Shown here: positions 6,660 through 13,124 of the stretch, one piece after another
Layout of the letters: the number at the start of each line of letters is the position of its first letter
How positions within the stretch are numbered: position 1 is the first letter of the stretch
Source: CAYZXU01 sp964482535
GTDB lineage: Bacteria > Desulfobacterota > Desulfobacteria > Desulfobacterales > BuS5
Assembly: GCA_964482535.1 (NCBI GenBank)
Contig: CAYZXU010000067.1
Coordinates: 1 to 13,124, forward strand
Reading direction: 5' to 3'
DNA: 13,124 nucleotides
Position numbers and translations under genes: made by a program
Notes under the pieces: generated by a model
The model's database searches: none
The model's input: only the letters and a program-made list of their open reading frames with translations
Told to the model about the DNA's origin: nothing

Positions 6660-8147
6660 TTATTTTTCTACAATCCCCTGTTTTATCCTGGAGTCATGAT
6701 CCTTTTTCTTCGGGTCTCCACTATATCCAAGAGCTTTCCAATCCATTAAACCTTTTTTTCCCTGTTTAGCATGGCAGACACTACATCTGTTCTTCTTTCC
6801 GCCAAGCGCTTTTTCTTTAGTGGCTACCATGTGAAAAACAGGCCAGTACATTTCTGTTTCAATTGGGGCATAAGAGCCTGAATATTTTAATCCAACACTT
6901 TTCATTCCAGCAGTAAAAGCTTTGTCCCAGTCAAGAGTTTCCCAGTATCCGCCCTTTCCAAAAAGCTTAGGTGCAAGAAGTTTTTTAGTCTTTGCATCGT
7001 AATATTGTTTCCCTCTCATTACTTTAAATGGGGAAATTTTTGATTTTTTATCCTTAAATCTGCCCTCAAGTTTATTAAATATTAATAATTTAGAAGGGTC
7101 TTTGATCTCTTCACCCAATAAATAATAATCAGTTTTACCATTGTGCCAGTAGTACTCAGGTGTCATATTTTTTTTCCATTTAAAGTCACCTTTTTTCCAA
7201 CTGTATAAAGGCTGGTTGTTTTCATCTTTTTCAACTTTTCTTTTTTTATCACCAGCAGTAGTCCAATCCCACCATACTTTAGTTGAACAGCTTTTGCCAA
7301 CTTTTGGGATATGGCAGGTTTCACAGGCGACGCTTTTTGCGTGTTTATCAATTAAACTTCCCATTTTAATTTTTTTAGCTTTGTGAAAGTTCTTTTCCTT
7401 GTGGCATTCTGTACATTCAAAATGATTTACTCCGGCAGCCATTGAAGCGTGAAGTGCACCCTTAATATGATGTTTTTCATCACCATGACAATCTATGCAA
7501 CTCATATTGTATTTACCCATATGAACATCAGTGTCATCTGTTGGTTTATTCAGGCTTTCATCCATATCAGCATGTTTGATACAATTTCCGCCGCCACCAC
7601 AGAAATGACATGCCCCACAGTTTTCATTTTTAGGATTTCCGACATTTTGAGCAATTTTTACGAAATCAGGTCTTTTATAAGTTTTTTTATCTCCTTTAAA
7701 AAATTTTTCTTTTTCTTTGTAAACCGGATAACCCTCTGCTGTTGGAAATTTTTTGTAAGTTCCTGTCTGATCATGGCAAACCAGGCAATCGATCTTTTCG
7801 CTGTTGGAAAAATCAAAGTCTTTGTCTTTCCAGCCATAACCTGCATGGCAGCTTGTACATCTTGGTTCATTTGAATTAATATTAATACAAAAGTTGTTAA
7901 ACATGGTTTTTTTGCCAAGCTTAATCTTTTTTCCATGTAATTCAAACTCGCTGCCTTCCCATCTCCAGTGTCTGGTTTTCATAAAATCTTCAGCAGCTTC
8001 ATCATGACACTCAATGCAGGTTGCCGTAACATCTTCCGGTGTTGCAAAGGGCCCTTTTAAATCCTTGTGTTCATCAATAACCTCTCCAAAAGAAAGAGAA
8101 TTGAAAAAAATGGAAAACAGAAAAATTAAAAAAAATTTTGCTTTCAT
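6660..8147 (-). CDS. Octahaem cytochrome c, tetrathionate reductase (OTR) family
   Basis: The product is a secreted periplasmic octahaem cytochrome of the type characterised in Shewanella as tetrathionate reductase, which also reduces nitrite and hydroxylamine in vitro. Start at 8147 (495 aa) is chosen because GGAGG (8158-8154) lies 6 nt upstream; an ATG at 8162 would place that site inside the gene. A signal peptide (about 1-21, hydrophobic, ending S-L-S-F-G) precedes eight CxxCH motifs at 44-48, 97-101, 121-125, 177-181, 217-221, 245-249, 275-279 and 455-459. The fourth sits in the family-typical context C-G-A-C-H-F-x-G-G-G-G. In the Shewanella enzyme the active-site haem has a Lys ligand; the T-Y-K-K segment after haem 3 is a candidate here. 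Cysteines outside the motifs are C87, C183, C189 and C287. It is unlinked in strand to qrc, and its physiological substrate cannot be read from sequence. Confidence 0.88.
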   Translation of the reverse strand: MKAKFFLIFLFSIFFNSLSFGEVIDEHKDLKGPFATPEDVTATCIECHDEAAEDFMKTRHWRWEGSEFELHGKKIKLGKKTMFNNFCININSNEPRCTSCHAGYGWKDKDFDFSNSEKIDCLVCHDQTGTYKKFPTAEGYPVYKEKEKFFKGDKKTYKRPDFVKIAQNVGNPKNENCGACHFCGGGGNCIKHADMDESLNKPTDDTDVHMGKYNMSCIDCHGDEKHHIKGALHASMAAGVNHFECTECHKEKNFHKAKKIKMGSLIDKHAKSVACETCHIPKVGKSCSTKVWWDWTTAGDKKRKVEKDENNQPLYSWKKGDFKWKKNMTPEYYWHNGKTDYYLLGEEIKDPSKLLIFNKLEGRFKDKKSKISPFKVMRGKQYYDAKTKKLLAPKLFGKGGYWETLDWDKAFTAGMKSVGLKYSGSYAPIETEMYWPVFHMVATKEKALGGKKNRCSVCHAKQGKKGLMDWKALGYSGDPKKKDHDSRIKQGIVEK

Positions 8148-8162
8148 ATACTTCCTCCCCAT

Positions 8163-8370
8163 TGAATGTCATGGACAACTTTATAACGAGCTACTGATTT
8201 AAAAATGATTTTCTTCCTGAATGTACTCTAAAACCTTTTTTTCATATACACCCTGTTATTATAAAAGAAAATACTTTTATTCTATTGAATTAATCTTTAT
8301 ACTCTTTTATGAAAATTAATACAAATCGAATCCATATCGTTTTTTTAAGAATATACCATGGGGTGCAAAA
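8163..8370. other. Divergent promoter region
   Basis: This region separates the octahaem cytochrome gene from the CBS-DUF47-PiT operon and should hold both promoters. It is AT-rich with several TATA-like boxes, including TATAAT on the minus strand (near 8258-8263) without a good -35. I see no small gene, riboswitch or clear operator. Confidence 0.5.
8285..8313 (+). promoter_or_regulatory. Candidate sigma70 promoter for the CBS-DUF47-PiT operon
   Basis: TTGAAT (8285-8290) and TATGAA (8308-8313) are separated by 17 bp, about 58 bp before the first ATG. Both hexamers match consensus at four of six positions, and the DNA is AT-rich, so a chance match is possible. I see no Pho-box-like direct repeat. 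Confidence 0.4.
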
Positions 8371-8775
8371 ATGAAAGTCCAGGAATTTATGACAACAAAC
8401 ATAAAGTTTGTGGATGCCGAAGGCACGGTATCTGATGCTATTGAAAAAATGGTGGACAGGCGTATCCGGTCACTGGTAGTCAGCTTTAATAAGAAAAATG
8501 TTGAATACGGTGTAATAACCGCAAGGGATGTGGTTTTTAAAGTACTTGCCAAAGGGCTTGATCCAAAAAAAATTAAAGTGTCTGATATTGCCTCAAAACC
8601 GATACTGTCAATTGAACAGAGTACATCCATCAAGGATGCTGCGGCTCTAATGGAAAGATCAAATATAGCAAGAATTTTTGTTGAAAAAAACGAAAATATT
8701 ATAGGGGTTATTTCCATGGTTGACCTTATGGATGCGTCACTGATTATAAGGGCAAGAGGTGAACATGTTTTTTGA
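8371..8775 (+). CDS. Two-CBS-domain protein
   Basis: This 134-aa soluble protein consists of two CBS domains (about 5-62 and 68-125), each with the typical closing motif (G-V-I-T-A-R-D and G-V-I-S-M-V-D). A CBS pair usually binds adenine nucleotides such as AMP, ATP or SAM and acts as an energy-state sensor. There is no DNA-binding or catalytic domain, so it probably acts by contact with a partner. Its 3' end overlaps the next gene (DUF47) by 11 bp, so the two are translationally coupled, and the permease follows. Nucleotide-dependent control of the transporter is a reasonable inference but not shown by the sequence. A GGGG stretch (8360-8363) lies upstream of the ATG; the start is not in doubt, because the family-typical beginning (K-V-Q-E-F-M) follows at once. 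Confidence 0.85.
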   Translation: MKVQEFMTTNIKFVDAEGTVSDAIEKMVDRRIRSLVVSFNKKNVEYGVITARDVVFKVLAKGLDPKKIKVSDIASKPILSIEQSTSIKDAAALMERSNIARIFVEKNENIIGVISMVDLMDASLIIRARGEHVF

Positions 8776-9445
8776 TAAAATATTATCCCACGACAAAAAA
8801 GAGCAGAGGGTTATAGAAAATATAAGAGGACATATAAAGCTCCTTTGCACAGCCTGCAATACCTTCAGGCTTGGTATCGGAAAAAACAACCGGAAGCTTA
8901 TTAATGACGTTGCCGAGCTTGAACGCAAAGGGGATTCAATCAGAAGAGAAATAATCTCTAACATATATAATGGAGCGTTCCTGCCTTACCTTAGACCTGA
9001 TCTGTGCAAATTTGTCGAAATAGTGGATCGCGTTTTTGATCTTATAGAAGACACGGCATTTCTATATTTAAGCATGGAAATCCCTGAACATTCAGACAGG
9101 GAAGAGAACAGCGTCTCTTTTTTCATGAAAATTCCGGAACCGATTAAAAATGACTGTGCCAGAGTCGCTTTTTTCAATGTCAAAATCTGTGAAATGCTCT
9201 TAATAACATTTGAAGCCATGCTTAAGGGGGAAGATCTCGGTGAAAAAACACTTGCCATAAGGATCTATGAAAAAAAAATCGATGACATTAAATTCAATAT
9301 GCTGGAAGAAATACGCAAAGTAGATATAAACAATTTTTGGGACGGCAAAATACTGTCTGATTTTATTACCACTATAACTAAGGTAAGCGACATAATTGAG
9401 GATGCGAGCGATCATATCCAAATTATAAGCGTCAGTATGAGATAA
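8765..9445 (+). CDS. DUF47 / PhoU-like regulator of PiT transport
   Basis: The 226-aa product is an all-helical DUF47 protein, distantly related to PhoU, normally encoded next to PiT permeases and thought to regulate them. It shows the family features: an N-terminal F-F-D-K-I-L start, E-L-E-R-K-G-D-S-I-R-R (about 51-61) as the conserved E-x-x-G-D-x-x-R-R-like metal-binding helix, and D-R-V-F-D-L-I-E-D (about 85-93). A second acidic helix ends the protein (S-D-I-I-E-D-A-S-D, about 207-215). ATG 8765 is preferred over GTG 8759 because GAGGTGA (8756-8762) is the ribosome binding site and contains that GTG. It overlaps the CBS gene by 11 bp and stops 7 bp before the permease gene. Confidence 0.88.
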   Translation: MFFDKILSHDKKEQRVIENIRGHIKLLCTACNTFRLGIGKNNRKLINDVAELERKGDSIRREIISNIYNGAFLPYLRPDLCKFVEIVDRVFDLIEDTAFLYLSMEIPEHSDREENSVSFFMKIPEPIKNDCARVAFFNVKICEMLLITFEAMLKGEDLGEKTLAIRIYEKKIDDIKFNMLEEIRKVDINNFWDGKILSDFITTITKVSDIIEDASDHIQIISVSMR

Positions 9446-9452
9446 AGATATT

Positions 9453-10388
9453 ATGTGGAAAGTTGCAAGTGGTGTTTTTCTGGGCTGGAGTCTCGGCGCT
9501 AATGATTCAGCTAATATTTTCGGCACAGGGGTTGCCACAGGAACAGTTAAATATAGAACAGCAATAATGCTCACAGCGGCATTTGTATTGCTTGGAGCCA
9601 TTCTTGAAGGACCAAAGTGCATGGCAACGATCAAAGACATCTCCCGTCTGATACCCATGGAAGCATTCTGCTGTACCCTCGCCACAGCAATCACCATGGC
9701 TGTTTTAACTTTCATGGCCATTCCTTCTTCATCTTCCCAGGGAATTATAGGAGCTGTTATTGGAGCAGGAATTCTTTCAGGAACGGCTGACTTTTCAAAA
9801 CTTTATAAAATAGTTATATGTTGGGCATTTACACCTGTTCTGGGAATCGTTTTAGGATATTTTTTTTACCGCTTTTTAAAATATCTGCTGAATAAAACTG
9901 TAAACAGCTTAACCCTGCGCAACTATATTTACTTTATCGGAATTATAATAGCAGGGTCTTATGGAGCATATTCGCTGGGCGCAAATAATGTTGCCAACGT
10001 CACAGGAATTTATGTGGGCGCAGGCATTCTGTCTACTGAGACTGCGGCCATAGTCGGAGGGGTTAGTATTGCCCTGGGTGTTTTAACATACAGCAAAAAG
10101 GTTATGATGACTGTGGGTAAGGGGATTGTTCCACTTGACCCTTTTTCAGCTTTTACGGTTGTTCTTGCCGAAGCCTTTACTCTCCACATATTTACTCAAA
10201 TAGGAGTACCTGTTTCTTCTTCCCAGGCTGTGGTAGGCGCCGTGACCGGCATTGGCCTGGCAGGTGATCTGCGCACAGTCAACTTGAAAATGCTTGGAAA
10301 AATAGCAGGAGGCTGGCTTTTAACTCCGGTTGCAGCAGGCATACTCTCATATTTGCTGATAATATTGATGGCATCAGGTATTGTTTAA
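9453..10388 (+). CDS. PiT-family inorganic anion permease (phosphate, possibly sulfate)
   Basis: This is a 311-aa membrane permease with the two-fold repeat of PiT transporters. The first half has G-A-N-D-S-A-N (15-21) and I-P-S-S-S-S-Q-G (90-97); the second has G-A-N-N-V-A-N (176-182) and V-P-V-S-S-S-Q-A (252-259). The first helix is short, with only about ten residues before the signature. The Asp of the second signature is Asn (N179), an asymmetry I have noted but not interpreted. PiT proteins import phosphate with H+ or Na+, but CysP relatives import sulfate, which matters in a sulfate reducer. The ribosome binding site is weak, so translation probably depends on coupling to DUF47 (7 bp upstream). 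Its stop overlaps the convergent IspH-UbiA gene by 15 bp. The family is sure; the substrate is not. Confidence 0.88.
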   Translation: MWKVASGVFLGWSLGANDSANIFGTGVATGTVKYRTAIMLTAAFVLLGAILEGPKCMATIKDISRLIPMEAFCCTLATAITMAVLTFMAIPSSSSQGIIGAVIGAGILSGTADFSKLYKIVICWAFTPVLGIVLGYFFYRFLKYLLNKTVNSLTLRNYIYFIGIIIAGSYGAYSLGANNVANVTGIYVGAGILSTETAAIVGGVSIALGVLTYSKKVMMTVGKGIVPLDPFSAFTVVLAEAFTLHIFTQIGVPVSSSQAVVGAVTGIGLAGDLRTVNLKMLGKIAGGWLLTPVAAGILSYLLIILMASGIV

Positions 10389-12110
10389 AAAAGACCATAT
10401 TAAGGTCAATATTCCAGCCAGCAAAAAGTGTGTTTCAACCAGAAAATCCAGCCTTATTCCAGGCATCATGTATCCCTTTTCATGGGTCGAAAGAATCCAG
10501 AACAAAAAAAACGGGCAGAGGGATAATAGATATCCCAGCGAAGGAATAAGGTGTAATCCGACCGCAAAAACCATTGAAAAAAAAATAGCTGCGAGCAGAA
10601 TTTTTAAAATCTTTAGCGTGCGTTTTTCTCCGAGAAGTATCGGGATCGTCTCTTTTCCAACCAGCCTGTCCCCCTGCATATCAAGAATATCAAAAAATGC
10701 AGTCCTGACAAATACAAGGCAGGTTGACCATATAAATACAGTCATGGTGCCGAGATCCATACTCCCTGAAACGGATAAAACAGGAAACAGTACAGTAATA
10801 ATCCCCAGGGCAAGAGCAACCAGTATTGTTTTTGAGCCCGGGATGTCTCTTACCCCTGAATATTTACCCTTTGTCAATTTTTCAGGAATCAGTTTCAGGT
10901 TATAAATAATACCTGTAAAGCTCATGACAAGAATAATCATAAAGGGGGTTATCCCCACAGAATATGCCGAAAAAAGGCATCCAGTCCCTGCAATAGCCGC
11001 AAGAAAGCCCAAAAAAAATCTGTTGTTTATATAAAAAGATTCCCTTGCGGGATCATTATAATGGTCTGCGTGCACACCGGTAAGGTTGTTGAAAATATGC
11101 ATGGACAACACATATAAAGCCGAAACAAGTAAAAGAAAAAAATTATTTTCAAGCCCCTGAAGCTTTATACCCGCATAGCAAAGAGATCCCGCGCCAAGAG
11201 CCACATATATATTTGTAAGAAGAAGGCTCCTCTGAATCTTGAAAAAAAAACTGCGCCACCTTTGCCCCCTTTTCATGGGCAGCATTTCCAGGGTTCTGTA
11301 TACCCTCTTTATTATCCAGTTGGGAGTGGAAGCTCCTGCGGTAATACCAATTGAGCTTGCTGATGAGAGCTTATCTAAATCAAGTTCGTCTTCGGTTGCA
11401 ATATGGTAAGCAGGTTTCCCTGTTTTTGCCGCAATTTCAGCCAGTCTTCTGGTGTTGCCGCTGTTATGCCCACCCACAACAACTACAGCCTCTACTGATT
11501 CAGCTATTCGGGTTACTTCCTCCTGCCGCCTTGCAGTTGAATCACAAATTGTATTGAAAATTTTATAATGGGGACATTTAACGAGGGCTCTTTTCTTCAC
11601 CATTTCAAAAAACATGGTGCTCTGTGTGGTTTGTGCAACTATTATTCCCCTGTCATGAACTTTAAGGCTGTCAAACTCTTCAAGACTTTCAACAACATTG
11701 CCCTTTTCACCTGCATAACTCAAAAGACCTATAACTTCAGGATGATTTTTATCCCCTACAATGATTACGCCATAATCTTTTTCAGTATGCTTTTTAATAA
11801 TAGTCTGAACTTTTATGACCCTGGGGCATGTAGCGTCAATTACGTTAAACCCGGCTTTTTTTAAATCTTCTTTTACTTTTGCAGGTACACCGTGAGCTCT
11901 TATGAGAATAGTTCCTGATCCCTTTTCAGGAATATCCTCTATAACCGATATCCCTCTTTCTTTTAACAGAGTTAAAACACTGGGGTTATGTATAAGAGGT
12001 CCGAAAGTATAGATGGGATTTTCATACTTGCCAGGCGCATCCAGCACCATTTCAACAGCCCTGCGAACACCCATACAAAAGCCGGCGGTTTTAGCTACTG
12101 TTAATTTCAT
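10374..12110 (-). CDS. ispH: IspH - UbiA-type prenyltransferase fusion
   Basis: One uninterrupted 578-aa frame joins two enzymes. Residues 1-280 are IspH (HMBPP reductase, last step of the MEP pathway, making IPP and DMAPP). The [4Fe-4S] cysteines C12, C95 and C189, with H41, H73, H123 and the catalytic E125 (N-H-P-E-V), are all present. A basic linker (R-G-Q-R-W-R) leads to a UbiA-type integral membrane domain (about 290-578). Its second Asp-rich motif is intact (D474-I-L-D477-x-x-G-D481, then T-I-P-I-L-L-G). The first, normally NDxxDxxxD, reads N-N-L-T-G-x-x-x-D349, so two acidic positions (342, 345) are lost, while N352, P354 and R356 of the usual extension remain. The substrate of the membrane domain is unknown; a role in quinone or lipid prenylation is possible. 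The ribosome binding site is weak. CooT lies 88 bp upstream on the same strand. Confidence 0.9.
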   Translation of the reverse strand: MKLTVAKTAGFCMGVRRAVEMVLDAPGKYENPIYTFGPLIHNPSVLTLLKERGISVIEDIPEKGSGTILIRAHGVPAKVKEDLKKAGFNVIDATCPRVIKVQTIIKKHTEKDYGVIIVGDKNHPEVIGLLSYAGEKGNVVESLEEFDSLKVHDRGIIVAQTTQSTMFFEMVKKRALVKCPHYKIFNTICDSTARRQEEVTRIAESVEAVVVVGGHNSGNTRRLAEIAAKTGKPAYHIATEDELDLDKLSSASSIGITAGASTPNWIIKRVYRTLEMLPMKRGQRWRSFFFKIQRSLLLTNIYVALGAGSLCYAGIKLQGLENNFFLLLVSALYVLSMHIFNNLTGVHADHYNDPARESFYINNRFFLGFLAAIAGTGCLFSAYSVGITPFMIILVMSFTGIIYNLKLIPEKLTKGKYSGVRDIPGSKTILVALALGIITVLFPVLSVSGSMDLGTMTVFIWSTCLVFVRTAFFDILDMQGDRLVGKETIPILLGEKRTLKILKILLAAIFFSMVFAVGLHLIPSLGYLLSLCPFFLFWILSTHEKGYMMPGIRLDFLVETHFLLAGILTLIWSFLNNT

Positions 12111-12198
12111 ATTCTAAGAGAGAAAACAAAAGTGAGCCTAAAAAAAATCGAGGACAAAAGAAATGTCAGTCAATCAGCTACTGTAAAAAACGAATTAT

Positions 12199-12387
12199 TT
12201 ACAACTCCTTAAGAAATATTTTATGATCCACAAGAGAAAGTGAATGTATGCTTGCCTTTATAAATTTCTGATCGCCGAATATGCTTTCCAGCCTTATTCC
12301 GTCATCCTCAGGCTCAACAGTATCAACAGCCTCCATTATCAGTTGCTCTTCATCACCTGTAATCATATAAGCGCTGGCTTCACACAT
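12199..12387 (-). CDS. CooT-like small Ni-binding protein
   Basis: This is a 62-aa protein of the CooT family, small homodimeric proteins whose Cys2 binds Ni(II) and which were first seen in the CO dehydrogenase maturation cluster of Rhodospirillum. ATG 12387 is chosen because GGAGG (12400-12396) lies 8 nt upstream, and because the product then begins M-C-E-A-S-A-Y, the family-typical M-C-x-A start. An upstream ATG at 12402 overlaps that ribosome binding site. The rest shows the short beta-rich body, including V-D-T-V-E-P-E-D-D-G and I-K-A-S-I-H-S-L-S-L-V-D-H-K-I-F-L. It has no second Cys. It lies 112 bp after the DUF3842 gene and is probably co-transcribed. No CO dehydrogenase or other Ni enzyme is in the window, so the Ni client is unknown. 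Confidence 0.82.
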   Translation of the reverse strand: MCEASAYMITGDEEQLIMEAVDTVEPEDDGIRLESIFGDQKFIKASIHSLSLVDHKIFLKEL

Positions 12388-12402
12388 GATTATATCCTCC
12401 AT

Positions 12403-12499
12403 ATTTTAATGTACTCAAAGTGGTTATTTTTTTTTGCATTCCATGAGCTCGAACAAAAACTTCGAACAAAATTAAACATTTTGAAACCGGCTCATTCAT
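12403..12499 (-). other. Spacer between DUF3842 and CooT genes
   Basis: The spacer holds two near copies of TCGAACAAAA (about 12449-12458 and 12462-12471) and an A/T run, but no terminator hairpin. A chance 39-codon frame crosses it (see the rejected list). The two genes are therefore likely read on one transcript. Confidence 0.4.
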
Positions 12500-12907
12500 C
12501 TATATTTTCAAATTTTCCTGCAAAAGGGTATCTATAAGACGTGGGAGCGGCGTTAAGGGCATACCGACTATTTCGATATTTTCCTGAAACAGGGGTATAA
12601 GATATTTTTTTGCACGGCTTTCGGCAATGGCCTCTGCTATTTTTAGAGAAACTTCTCCCATCATGGAATGGGCTACAAGTATGCTCAAAGGTCCGATTAT
12701 AACATCAACAGTTTTTACTGTCCGCACAATTGCATTTTCGCCTGAAGCGCCGCGATTTGCCTTTGCCTTAAGCATTTGAGAAGTGGCAACTGCATTTGTG
12801 CCCAAAGCAATAATCTCAATTCTTTCAGAAAACTTTTCCTTGAGTTTTTTGATTACAGCGCTACCGATTCCACCGCCCTGCCCGTCTATTACACATATTT
12901 TTTTCAT
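12500..12907 (-). CDS. DUF3842 family protein
   Basis: The 135-aa product starts with M-K-K-I-C-V-I-D-G-Q-G-G-G-I-G-S, a glycine-rich loop like the Rossmann-type nucleotide-binding motif, and matches the conserved beginning of DUF3842 proteins. A Gly/Ala-rich stretch (about 45-60, K-A-N-R-G-A-S-G-E-N-A-I) follows, then D-V-I-I-G-P-L-S-I-L (about 69-78) and a helix-rich end. The family has no established function. It is small and soluble, with no signal peptide. It precedes a CooT-like Ni-binding gene on the same strand, so a role in metal or cofactor handling is suggested by context only. No ribosome binding site is visible before the ATG, but a near-consensus promoter lies upstream. Confidence 0.85.
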   Translation of the reverse strand: MKKICVIDGQGGGIGSAVIKKLKEKFSERIEIIALGTNAVATSQMLKAKANRGASGENAIVRTVKTVDVIIGPLSILVAHSMMGEVSLKIAEAIAESRAKKYLIPLFQENIEIVGMPLTPLPRLIDTLLQENLKI

Positions 12908-12952
12908 AAAATTATAAAATATTAACCAGACCTTTCATTATTTTTACAAATA

Positions 12953-12982
12953 ATTATAAATAAATAATCCGCTGCATGTCAA
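12953..12982 (-). promoter_or_regulatory. Strong sigma70-type promoter for DUF3842-CooT
   Basis: On the minus strand TTGACA (12982-12977) and TATAAT (12958-12953) are both perfect consensus hexamers separated by 18 bp, about 45 bp before the DUF3842 ATG. This is the clearest promoter in the window. It could drive DUF3842, CooT and perhaps IspH-UbiA, since no terminator separates them. Confidence 0.7.
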
Positions 12983-13014
12983 TAAAAACAGTTTTTAATT
13001 AAACCAAAGCATTT

Positions 13015-13058
13015 AAGGCTTTTTTATAGAGGCTGAAAAACCAGGATCAGCCGCCTTT
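13015..13058. other. Two-tier hairpin of unknown role
   Basis: GGCTGA (13031-13036) pairs with TCAGCC (13047-13052), and outside it AAGGC (13015-13019) pairs with GCCTT (13053-13057). A weak T-rich tail (TTTGTTTA) follows on the plus strand. It could be a poor terminator or part of the adjacent repeat. Confidence 0.35.
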
Positions 13059-13082
13059 GTTTACTATTTGCCGAACGAATAA

Positions 13083-13119
13083 GGATAGATCGTGTGAGGA
13101 ACGAACCACGATCTTATCC
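13083..13119. repeat. Hairpin repeat at right edge of window
   Basis: GGATAGATCGTG (13083-13094) pairs with CACGATCTTATCC (13107-13119), with one bulged base, around a 12-nt loop. It resembles a dispersed intergenic repeat and may continue past the window end, so its full extent is unknown. Confidence 0.6.
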
Positions 13120-13124
13120 GGTGT

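Noticed and set aside
7449..7874. 141-codon plus-strand frame
   Set aside because: It is antisense to the octahaem cytochrome gene, which has eight haem motifs and a good start; the frame is a shadow.
8759..8764. GTG start for the DUF47 gene
   Set aside because: This GTG is part of the GAGGTGA ribosome binding site of the ATG at 8765.
10381..10905. 174-codon plus-strand frame
   Set aside because: It is antisense to the UbiA domain, has no motif of its own, and the minus-strand frame is clearly real.
12380..12499. 39-codon minus-strand frame between DUF3842 and CooT
   Set aside because: Its ATG directly follows the DUF3842 stop and it ends 8 bp into CooT, a coupled-looking layout, but it has no ribosome binding site, and its end is just the CooT ribosome binding site read through. 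No family is recognised.

Overview
The window looks like a chromosomal segment of a mesophilic, AT-rich sulfate-reducing member of Desulfobacterota (Desulfobacterales-like). The main evidence is a complete set of genes resembling the Qrc menaquinone reductase (a multihaem cytochrome c, a Tat-exported molybdopterin-oxidoreductase-like subunit, a four-cluster Fe-S subunit and an NrfD-type membrane subunit). Qrc is characteristic of sulfate reducers that feed periplasmic hydrogenase and formate dehydrogenase electrons into the quinone pool. Family assignments come from reading motifs; no database search was run.

Layout. Positions 1-745 hold no convincing gene, but contain a perfect 19-bp inverted repeat and a -10-like TATAAT ahead of the operon. 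Positions 746-6098 (+) carry qrcA-qrcB-qrcC-qrcD and then an unannotated 53-aa single-helix membrane protein with the best ribosome binding site of the cluster; a strong rho-independent terminator follows. That terminator is symmetrical and also serves a 30-aa membrane miniprotein on the minus strand (6203-6295). Positions 6441-6647 are an island of dispersed-repeat hairpins bounded by inverted copies of one repeat. Positions 6660-8147 (-) encode a secreted octahaem cytochrome of the tetrathionate reductase (OTR) family.

Positions 8371-10388 (+) are a tight operon: a two-CBS-domain protein, a DUF47/PhoU-like protein and a PiT-family anion permease. It runs convergently into, and overlaps by 15 bp, a minus-strand gene (10374-12110) that fuses IspH to a UbiA-type membrane prenyltransferase whose first Asp-rich motif is degenerate. 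Upstream on the same strand lie a CooT-like Ni-binding small protein (12199-12387) and a DUF3842 protein (12500-12907), preceded by a near-perfect sigma70 promoter. The right edge carries another repeat-like hairpin.

How the parts fit. The Qrc complex would move electrons from periplasmic c-type cytochromes to menaquinone. The octahaem cytochrome is a second periplasmic redox protein that could use or detoxify sulfur or nitrogen oxyanions. The PiT cluster imports phosphate or possibly sulfate. IspH-UbiA supplies or uses isoprenoid units, possibly for quinone or lipid tails. The points most worth following up are the two tiny membrane proteins, the altered IspH-UbiA active site, and the DUF3842-CooT pair.
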